Origin: CAZTHC01 sp964613425
Lineage (GTDB): Bacteria; Bacillota; Clostridia; TANB77; CAG-508
Assembly: GCA_964613425.1 (NCBI GenBank)
Contig: CAZTHC010000001.1
Span: 1-53,039, forward strand
DNA: 53,039 bases
Reading direction: 5' to 3'
In this document: piece by piece, positions 38,115 to 44,758 of the stretch
How the letters are laid out: each line of letters begins with the position of its first letter
Position numbering within the stretch: the stretch's first letter is position 1
The notes under the pieces: generated by a model
What the model was told of the DNA's origin: nothing
The model's input: the letters and a program-made list of their open reading frames with translations, nothing else
Database searches by the model: none
Translations under genes and position numbers: made by a program

Positions 38115-38976
38115 ATGAAAACTTTAATTGTAGATAAAAATTTTAACGAAAAGAAATTGAATACTTTTTTGCTTAATTCATTTGATGGACTTACAATGAA
38201 TACCATTTTTAAGGCTTTACGAAAGAAAGACATTTTAGTAAATGGAATAAGAATTCATGATAATATAACTTTATATACAAATGATACTGTTACTATTTAT
38301 ATTAAAGATGAACAACTTTTTAAGCAAATAAATTTAGATATTATTTATGAGGATACTAATATACTAATTTTAAATAAGCCCGTTGGAATAGAAGTTTTAG
38401 GTACAAACAGTTTAACTGAAAATTTGTTAAAACACTTAAACAACAAAAATTCAATATTCCCAGCGCCATGCCACAGATTAGATAGAAATACAAGTGGTCT
38501 TATTTTGTATGCAAAAAATGAAGAGAGTTTAAATATATTACTTGAGAAATTTAAAAACAGAGAGCTTGAAAAATATTATAAATGTACAGTTTATAGAATT
38601 CCTAGTATTTCCTCACAGAAATTAGAAGCATATTTATTTAAAGATAATAAAAAATCTCTTGTATATGTTTCAGACGAATTTAAAAAAGGTTACCAAAAAA
38701 TAATAACTTCATATGAAATTATTTCAAAAGATATAAAAAATAATACTTGTGTATTAAATGTAAAATTAGAAACAGGTCGTACTCACCAAATAAGAGCACA
38801 TTTAGCCCATATTGGTCATCCAATTATAGGTGACCGGAAAATATGGACTAAACGAAATAAATAAAAAATTTAATAGAAAAACTCAAGATTTATGTGCATA
38901 TAAAATTAAATTTTCATTTTTGTCTGATGCTGGAATTTTAAATTATTTAAATGGAAAAGTATTTGAAATTAAATAA
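38115..38976 (+). CDS. RluA-family pseudouridine synthase with S4 domain, +1 frameshift at CGG
   Basis: This enzyme isomerises uridine in rRNA or tRNA. An S4-like domain (about residues 12-65) precedes the catalytic domain, with PCHRLDRNTSGLILYAKN (catalytic Asp after the Arg-Leu) near residue 120 and GRTHQIRAHLAHIGHPIIGD near 225. Zero frame reaches CGG at 38835-38837 and stops nine codons later. Skipping the C continues as GKYGLNEINKKFNRKTQDLCAYKIKF and a further 20 residues, the normal family C-terminus. The total is about 286 aa. Its 3' end overlaps the converging spoIIQ gene by 8 nt. It is single, with no near neighbour on its strand. Confidence 0.88.
38835..38837 (+). other. CGG +1 recoding site in the RluA-family gene
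   Basis: The zero-frame codons are GAC CGG AAA. The family reading is GAC, (C), GGA, AAA, TAT, giving HPIIGDGKYG, the conserved end of the RluA catalytic domain. Confidence 0.9.
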
Positions 38977-39730
38977 TTGTTTTAGGGTCAATATTCTCAT
39001 TATCTTTTAGTATTTCAAAATGCAAATGATAATCATCTGCTATTTCAAACATAGAGCTATTTCCTATTGTACCTAACGTTTGACCTGTTTTTACATCATC
39101 TCCTACATTTACAAATTCTGCTGTTAATAAATTTGAATATATTGTCTTATATCCTTTATTATGTTCCACAATTACTGTTAAACCATATCTTGGATCATTT
39201 TTTATAGCACTAACTTTCCCTTCTGCACTTGCCTTTACCACAGTTGTTTTATCTGCTTTTATATCTATTCCTAAATGAGTTACCCATTCTTTTAATGTTT
39301 TTGAATATACTAGTGTATCTTTTGCAAATTCTCTTATTATTTCTCCTTCTACTGGTTTTATAAATACTGGTTCTTTATTTTCTATTACTTCAACTTTTTC
39401 TTGTATACTAACTTGAGAAACATTTTCTGTTTCACTTGTAATTACATTTTGATTTGTGCTTATTACATTACTATTCATTTCATTAATTACTTCTTCAACA
39501 TTTTTTCCTATAGAGCTACTTGCTTGCTCCATTGAATTTGTTTCTTTTGTATTAGGAACTAATTCAGCTATTTTTTCTGCACTTAATACACTTTGCTGAC
39601 CTTTCATTTTGTTTCCATATGAAAATGTTATTATTACAAATGCTATAATAGCAATTAATAATACACTCCCTGTTACATAAATAATAGTAGTTAAATTACT
39701 ATCATTTCCTATATGTTTATTTTTTGGCAT
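38969..39730 (-). CDS. spoIIQ: M23-family sporulation protein, SpoIIQ-like
   Basis: This 253-aa protein has one N-terminal membrane segment (about residues 15-37), a Ser/Asn-rich linker, and a C-terminal LytM/M23 domain (about 130-253). The domain keeps HLGID and HLHFE, so the zinc ligands appear present, as in clostridial SpoIIQ and unlike B. subtilis SpoIIQ. Its position directly after spoIID suggests SpoIIQ, the forespore partner of SpoIIIAH in the engulfment channel. The alternative is another M23 endopeptidase of the envelope. Confidence 0.85.
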   Translation of the reverse strand: MPKNKHIGNDSNLTTIIYVTGSVLLIAIIAFVIITFSYGNKMKGQQSVLSAEKIAELVPNTKETNSMEQASSSIGKNVEEVINEMNSNVISTNQNVITSETENVSQVSIQEKVEVIENKEPVFIKPVEGEIIREFAKDTLVYSKTLKEWVTHLGIDIKADKTTVVKASAEGKVSAIKNDPRYGLTVIVEHNKGYKTIYSNLLTAEFVNVGDDVKTGQTLGTIGNSSMFEIADDYHLHFEILKDNENIDPKTII

Positions 39731-39793
39731 TGAAACTCCTCCTTAATACTTCTCTTTAGTCTATTTATTTCCTTTTTATTGAAATTTATTCAC

Positions 39794-40810
39794 TTAAATA
39801 TTTGAAATTTCAACACCAACATAATAATGTTTTATTATTTCTTCGCAGTTTTTACCTTGTTTAGCTAAAGCATCTGCACCTGTTTGGCTCATACCCACTC
39901 CGTGACCATACCCCTTCACTGTGAATTTAACAATATTTTCATTAACACTTACTGCAAAATTTGCAGATTTTAATCCAAACATAGTTCTTACTTCTACTCC
40001 AGATAAATTTTTGTTTCCAAATTTAATTGTTTTTATTCTTCCTCCCTCTGTATATTCAAGTGGTTCAATGCAATTTTCTTCTTCAAAATCAATTTCAAAA
40101 TCTGAATATTTCTCTTTAACCTTTTTAATAATATCTTCTTTAGTTAGTTCAACCTCTGAATTGTATTGTGAATATGCATCCTCTCCTGCAGTTTGTACTA
40201 CTTGTAAATATGGATATCCGCTTCCTCCCCATACATTTAATGGTATTTCTGTAGAGCCACCACTATTAGAATGAAAAAAAGCATTTATTGGTTCATTTTC
40301 GTATGTAATTATTTTTCCTTTTGTAGAATTAACACTATCTACAATTTTTTGCCAATACTCTTCTTTATTTGTTTCCCATTTTGCTAACCTATTCTCTTTT
40401 GAAATCCATGCCTGGCAACACGTAGATTCATCACATATATCCGCATTATCGTGTTTTCCTACATTGTTTTTAATTTTAAATATTGTATATGTACGTGCAA
40501 CTATTGCTTGTGCCTTTAATGCTTCCATTTCAAATGTTGCTGGCATTTCTGCAGCTACAACTCCATATAAATATTCATCTAAATTAATATCTTCTATTTC
40601 TCCAGTACTAATATGCAAAAGTTTTATTATATTATATTGTTTATAATTATATTCTTCATTATTCTGTTCTACTTCTTCAACGTTTTGTACACTATTTTCC
40701 AAAGTATTACTAGATATTGTTTCTTGAATTTCAAATCTGTTTGCACAAAATATGGGAATCAAAAAACAAATTAGCACTATAAAAATTATTAACAATATTA
40801 TTTTTTGCAT
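39794..40810 (-). CDS. spoIID: Stage II sporulation protein D
   Basis: SpoIID is a membrane-anchored lytic transglycosylase of the engulfment machinery. It is 338 aa with an N-terminal membrane segment (IILLIIFIVLICFLIPIF). Family motifs are EDINLDEYLYGVVAAEMPATFEMEALKAQAI, ARTYTI, FHSNSGGSTE and the C-terminal VKGYGHGVGMSQTGADALA. It follows sigF by 15 nt and precedes spoIIQ. Confidence 0.95.
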   Translation of the reverse strand: MQKIILLIIFIVLICFLIPIFCANRFEIQETISSNTLENSVQNVEEVEQNNEEYNYKQYNIIKLLHISTGEIEDINLDEYLYGVVAAEMPATFEMEALKAQAIVARTYTIFKIKNNVGKHDNADICDESTCCQAWISKENRLAKWETNKEEYWQKIVDSVNSTKGKIITYENEPINAFFHSNSGGSTEIPLNVWGGSGYPYLQVVQTAGEDAYSQYNSEVELTKEDIIKKVKEKYSDFEIDFEEENCIEPLEYTEGGRIKTIKFGNKNLSGVEVRTMFGLKSANFAVSVNENIVKFTVKGYGHGVGMSQTGADALAKQGKNCEEIIKHYYVGVEISNI

Positions 40811-40825
40811 TACATATCCTCTTTC

Positions 40826-41552
40826 TTAGCTAATTAATTTTAATTTCATACCTGACAGTATTCTTTTCTCTATTCTAGAAACTTGTACTTGCGTTATACC
40901 AACTATTTTTGCAACTTCAGTTTGAGTTTTTCTTTTATAATATCGTAATAGAATAATTTGCTTCTCTCGTAAATCTAATTCTTCTATTAATTGTTTTATT
41001 GCAATTGAGTCAATAACACTATTAGCTTCATCCTTTCCCAAAACTATTCTATCCAACTTACTTACAGAATCACTTTCACCATCATTATATGCATCTTCAT
41101 ATATAGATTCTACCGGGTTTCCTGCATCTAGAGCTAATGCAATATCCTCTTTAGAAACTTTTAGCACTTCCGAAATTTTTCCGATTGTAATTTCTTCGCC
41201 TGTTTTTAACAAATATTCTTTTTGCAATTCTTTTATTTTAATTAATAACTCTTTTATGCTTCTACTTATTTTTACTAATCCGGTCATCTCTTATAAATCT
41301 CTTAATTTCGCCCAATATATATGGTACAGCATATGTAGACAATTTTACTTCAAAAGTAGCATCAAACCTTTTTATAGCTTTAATAAAACCAATACATCCT
41401 ATTTGATACAAATCTTCTAATTCATATCCTCTTCCGCTAAATCTTTTAACAATACTCCAAATCAATCCGGAATTTCTCTCAATTATTCCTGAAAGAACAT
41501 TTTCATTATTATTTTGAGCTTGCAAGATTTCTTCTTTTGTTGTTTCATACAT
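40826..41552 (-). CDS. sigF: Sporulation sigma factor SigF, +1 frameshift at CGG
   Basis: SigF is the first forespore-specific sigma factor. The zero-frame part (90 codons) covers region 2: GLIWSIVKRFSGRGYELEDLYQIGCIGFIKAIKRFD and LSTYAVPYILGEIKRFIRDD. A CGG at 41280-41282 then leads to a stop six codons later. Skipping its C continues GLVKISRSIKELLIKI through regions 3 and 4 (helix-turn-helix TQTEVAKIVGITQVQVSRIEK). The total is about 241 aa, near the usual 250. The join IRDDGLVKISRS matches the family's RDDG-KVSRS consensus exactly. It lies in the standard spoIIAA-spoIIAB-sigF order. Confidence 0.93.
41280..41282 (-). other. CGG +1 recoding site in sigF
   Basis: The zero-frame codons are GAC CGG ATT, ending at a TAG six codons later. 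The family reading is GAC, (C), GGA, TTA, GTA, giving RDDGLVKISRS, an invariant part of SigF between regions 2 and 3. Confidence 0.92.
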
Positions 41553-41580
41553 AAAAAAACTCCTCTTTAGTTACAAATTT

Positions 41581-42027
41581 TTAAAGTTCATTTACAGTTT
41601 TCTTTATAGCTTTTTTCATTGTAACCTTAGTACCTAAACCAACAATTGATTCTACTTTCACTTCATCCATAAAACTCTCCATTATTGTAAAGCCCATTCC
41701 AGACCTTTCTAGATTTGGTTTAGATGTAAATAATGGTTGTTGTGCAACTGCAATATCTTCAATTCCTTTGCCATTATCTGAAATTTCTATATGTATTAAA
41801 TTTCCTTCTATTTTGCAAACAATTCTTATAATTCCCTCTGAATTTTCGTAACCGTGAATTATACAATTTGTAACAGCTTCTGAAACTGCTGTTTTAATAT
41901 CTGAAATTTCTTCTATAGTAGGGTCTAACTGTGAAGAAAAAGCTGCAACTGTAATTCGTGCAAAGGCTTCATTATTCGACTTGCTAACAAATTCAAGTTT
42001 CATTTCATTTTGATATATATTTTCCAT
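41581..42027 (-). CDS. spoIIAB: Anti-sigma F factor / SpoIIAA kinase SpoIIAB
   Basis: SpoIIAB binds and inhibits SigF and phosphorylates SpoIIAA. It is 148 aa with the GHKL ATPase motifs AVSEAVTNCIIHGY (N box), ISDNGKGIEDI (G1) and SGMGFTIMESFMDEV (G2). The start EMKLEFVSKSNNEAFARITVAAF is typical of the family. I chose ATG 42027 because GGAGG lies 6 nt before it; a TTG two codons earlier overlaps the spacing region. Confidence 0.96.
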   Translation of the reverse strand: MENIYQNEMKLEFVSKSNNEAFARITVAAFSSQLDPTIEEISDIKTAVSEAVTNCIIHGYENSEGIIRIVCKIEGNLIHIEISDNGKGIEDIAVAQQPLFTSKPNLERSGMGFTIMESFMDEVKVESIVGLGTKVTMKKAIKKTVNEL

Positions 42028-42068
42028 TAACAACCTCCAATTTATGTAATTATTGTGCTATTATTAAA

Positions 42069-42383
42069 TTAGTTCTCCTCTATTATTGGAATAATTTTTA
42101 ATATTCCAGACATTTCAAAAATTTTTTTAACATTTTGCTTAACATTTTTTAATTCTAAAATTCCGCCAAACATTTTAGTAATCTTGTACCTTCCTATAAT
42201 CATTCCTATTCCTGCACTATCCATGAATGTAACACTATTAAAATCAAATACAACTCTTTTAGGCATATGTCTTTGAATTTCATAATCTGCTTTCCTCCTT
42301 ATTTTTTCTGTAGTATGGTGGTCAATCTCATCTGTAATTTCTAAAGTTAAGAGCTTGTCCGCTATATTATATGTAGTATTCAT
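42069..42383 (-). CDS. spoIIAA: Anti-sigma F factor antagonist SpoIIAA
   Basis: This 104-aa STAS-domain protein releases SigF from SpoIIAB when dephosphorylated. The phospho-acceptor Ser lies in FDFNSVTFMDSAGIGMIIGRY. It is the first gene of the spoIIA operon. AGGAGGAAACAAT precedes the ATG and a sigma-H-like promoter lies about 120 nt upstream. Confidence 0.95.
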   Translation of the reverse strand: MNTTYNIADKLLTLEITDEIDHHTTEKIRRKADYEIQRHMPKRVVFDFNSVTFMDSAGIGMIIGRYKITKMFGGILELKNVKQNVKKIFEMSGILKIIPIIEEN

Positions 42384-42430
42384 ATTGTTTCCTCCTATTA
42401 TTTTATTTTTAGCAATTTCTTTGAAGTCCC

Positions 42431-42452
42431 TGGTCGTCGAGGACGCCGACCC
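42431..42452. repeat. Intergenic palindromic repeat, family A copy 3, in the spoIIA leader
   Basis: GGTCGTCG, an AGGA loop and CGCCGACC form a hairpin, followed by CTCTGCAACATTTTACA. It lies between the sigma-H-like promoter and spoIIAA, so it would be transcribed. The 319-nt gene-free stretch 42384-42702 holds this repeat, the promoter, a terminator and a family B repeat. Confidence 0.85.
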
Positions 42453-42501
42453 TCTGCAACATTTTACATTATTTAAATTAATTTTCTTGATAATTATTAT
42501 T

Positions 42502-42528
42502 ATTCTATTTATGGAAATATTTTCCTTT
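42502..42528 (-). promoter_or_regulatory. Sigma-H-like promoter of the spoIIA operon
   Basis: On the minus strand AAAGGAAAA (42520-42528) and ATAGAAT (42502-42508) are 11 nt apart, close to the sigma-H consensus RnAGGAWWT-N11/12-RnnGAAT. spoIIA is a known sigma-H target. Confidence 0.65.
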
Positions 42529-42584
42529 GAAGAAAAATAGGAAGTTTTAGCGAATTTTGAGAACTTTTCGACAAAATTTGCAAC

Positions 42585-42619
42585 AAAAAAAGCCTTGAAA
42601 TTAATTCAAAGCTTTTTTT
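42585..42619 (-). terminator. Terminator region upstream of spoIIAA
   Basis: An A-run with AGCCTTGAA (42591-42599) pairs with TTCAAAGCT (42605-42613) and a T-run with one bulge. It is bidirectional. It probably ends thrS transcription, which comes from higher coordinates. Confidence 0.75.
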
Positions 42620-42625
42620 ATTATT

Positions 42626-42684
42626 TATCTATGAGATGTTTCGACTTCACTTCGTTTAGCTCAACATGACATTAATAAGATATA
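42626..42684. repeat. Intergenic repeat, family B
   Basis: It contains ATCTATGAGATGTTTCGACT, then TCACTTCGTTTAGCTCAACA, and ends TGACATTAATAAGATAT. Closely similar elements lie near 47286 and 51938, and an inverted copy near 37590. Confidence 0.8.
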
Positions 42685-42702
42685 TATAGGTTGCAACATG
42701 TA

Positions 42703-44460
42703 TTACATATACATTTTTATTTCTTCATTTATTTTTTCAATAAATTTTTCTATTGGCATTTGTCCTATATCTCCGTCTTTTCTTGAACGTACTCCTACTG
42801 CTTTTGCCTCTACTTCTTTATCCCCAAGTATTACCATATATGGAACTTTTTGTAATTGTGCTTCACGTATTTTATATCCTATTTTTTCTTCTCTTTCATC
42901 TAATTCTACTCTTAATCCATTTTTTTCTAATAATTGTTTTATTTCATTTGCATATTCTACGTGTGCTGTTGCTATTGGTAATATTCTTACTTGAACTGGT
43001 GCTAACCATGTTGGAAATGCTCCTGCAAAATGTTCTGTAATTATTCCTAAAAATCTTTCAAACGAACCAAATATCGCTCTGTGGACCATTATTGGAACTT
43101 TTTTATCTCCATTTTTGTCTATATATGAAAGATTAAATCTTTGTGGTAATTGGAAGTCTAACTGTACTGTTCCCATTTGCCATTCTCTTCCTAAACAGTC
43201 TTTCATTTTTATGTCTATTTTAGGTCCATAGAAGGCTCCATCTCCTTCATTTACTCTATAATTTCCTTCTCCGCAAATCTCATTTAAAACATTTTTTAAA
43301 TCGTTTTCTGCTCTATTCCATGTTTCAATTTCTCCCATATAATCTTCTGGTCTTGTTGAAAGTGTTAATTGATATTCTAAGCCAAAAACTCCATAGAATT
43401 TACTTGCGATTTCTATTATATCTTTAATTTCGCTTCCTATTTGTTCTTCTGTAATATAGTTATGAGAATCATCTTGTCTAAACATTCTTACTCTGAATAA
43501 ACCATTTAGTTGTCCAGATTTCTCATTTCTATGTATTACATCTACATCATTAAGTCTTAATGGCAATTCTTTATAACTTCTTAATTTACTCTGATATATT
43601 TTAATTGAATTAGGACAATTCATTGGCTTTAATGCTTGCTCATTTCCATCTACATCTGTTAAAACAAACATATCTTCTTTGTAGTGGTCCCAATGTCCAG
43701 ATGTTTTCCACAAACTACTACTATTTAATTGTGGACCTGAAAATTCTTTATATCCTCTTGCTTCATGCTCTTTTCTCCAAAAATCTATTAAAATATTTAA
43801 CATTTTAAATCCCTTTGGTAACCAATAAGCCATACCTGGTGCTGATTCATCAAAGAAAAACAAATCTAATTCTTTTCCTAATTTTCTATGGTCTCTCTTT
43901 TTTGCTTCTTCAATCATATTAATATATTCATCTAATTCACTAGCTTTTGGGAAAGATATTCCATAAATTCTTTGTAACATTTTGTTTTTTTCGTTACCTC
44001 TCCAATATGCACCTGAAGAAGATAATAGTTTTATTGCTTTTACTTTTCCTGTGCTTGGTAAATGTGGACCTGCACAAAGGTCTGTAAAGTCTCCTTGTTT
44101 GTAGAAAGAAATCTCTTCACCTTCTGGTAAATCTTTTATTAATTCTACCTTGTATGGTTCTTCTTTTTCCTCCATAAATTTTATTGCTTCATCTCTTGGT
44201 AAAACAAATCTTTCTAATTCAAAATCTTCTTTTATTATTTTTTTCATTTCTTCTTCTAACGCTAATAGCATTTCTGGGGTAAAAGCTTTATCTGTATCAA
44301 AATCGTAATAAAATCCTTCATCTATTGCAGGTCCTATTGCTAATTTTATTTCTGGATATAATCTTTTAACAGCTTGCGCAAGAATATGTGATGTTGTATG
44401 CCAATATGTTTTCTTTTCAACCTCCATTGTTCTTCCACCATCTAATTTAATTTTAAACAT
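42703..44460 (-). CDS. thrS: Threonyl-tRNA synthetase without TGS domain
   Basis: ThrRS charges tRNA-Thr. The 585-aa protein starts close to the editing domain (YWHTTSHILAQAVKRLYPEIK), so the usual 60-residue N-terminal TGS domain is missing. The class II core has MNCPNSIKIY (zinc Cys), RMFRQDDSHNYITEEQ, GREWQMGTVQLDFQLP and VHRAIFGSFERFLGI. The anticodon-binding domain follows (LAPVQVRILPIATAH). A T-box leader controls it. The TGS-less form is also known from other Clostridia. Confidence 0.96.
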   Translation of the reverse strand: MFKIKLDGGRTMEVEKKTYWHTTSHILAQAVKRLYPEIKLAIGPAIDEGFYYDFDTDKAFTPEMLLALEEEMKKIIKEDFELERFVLPRDEAIKFMEEKEEPYKVELIKDLPEGEEISFYKQGDFTDLCAGPHLPSTGKVKAIKLLSSSGAYWRGNEKNKMLQRIYGISFPKASELDEYINMIEEAKKRDHRKLGKELDLFFFDESAPGMAYWLPKGFKMLNILIDFWRKEHEARGYKEFSGPQLNSSSLWKTSGHWDHYKEDMFVLTDVDGNEQALKPMNCPNSIKIYQSKLRSYKELPLRLNDVDVIHRNEKSGQLNGLFRVRMFRQDDSHNYITEEQIGSEIKDIIEIASKFYGVFGLEYQLTLSTRPEDYMGEIETWNRAENDLKNVLNEICGEGNYRVNEGDGAFYGPKIDIKMKDCLGREWQMGTVQLDFQLPQRFNLSYIDKNGDKKVPIMVHRAIFGSFERFLGIITEHFAGAFPTWLAPVQVRILPIATAHVEYANEIKQLLEKNGLRVELDEREEKIGYKIREAQLQKVPYMVILGDKEVEAKAVGVRSRKDGDIGQMPIEKFIEKINEEIKMYM

Positions 44461-44484
44461 AAAAGTTCCTCCTTAATTTTACAT

Positions 44485-44715
44485 ACAAAACACCCCTATA
44501 GATATTTTGCATTAATACCTATAGGGGTGCTATTTTATACACGGTTCCACCCTATTTTTTACTTAATTGAGATTATAACGTAATCAACGCCTAACTTATT
44601 ATCATTAGAAGCTCAGAGGTAGTTTTTCAAATATGTTTTCTAAGATTAGCTTTCAGCGCATTCACTAATCCTCTCTATTAGAAACCTTTATTTTACTTTG
44701 TCTCTTCAATGCTTA
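44485..44715 (-). promoter_or_regulatory. T-box riboswitch upstream of thrS
   Basis: The minus strand carries AGGGTGGAACCGTG (44540-44553), the T-box antiterminator bulge sequence. A terminator follows, with arms CACCCCTATAG (44519-44529) and CTATAGGGGTG (44491-44501), then TTTTGT. Stem I includes GATTAG/CTAATC. A Thr specifier is plausible at ACT ACC near 44620, but I could not fold it fully. Uncharged tRNA-Thr should favour antitermination. Confidence 0.88.
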
Positions 44716-44723
44716 TGCTTTAT

Positions 44724-44751
44724 ATTATACACTTTTTTATTACTTTGTCAA
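44724..44751 (-). promoter_or_regulatory. Promoter of the thrS T-box transcript
   Basis: On the minus strand TTGACA (44746-44751) and TATAAT (44724-44729) are both perfect and 16 nt apart. Confidence 0.8.
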
Positions 44752-44758
44752 ACATTTT

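Noticed and set aside
42703..44460. thrS as an N-terminally truncated gene
   Set aside because: It has a strong ribosome site at the ATG and a complete T-box leader immediately upstream, so the TGS-less form is genuine.
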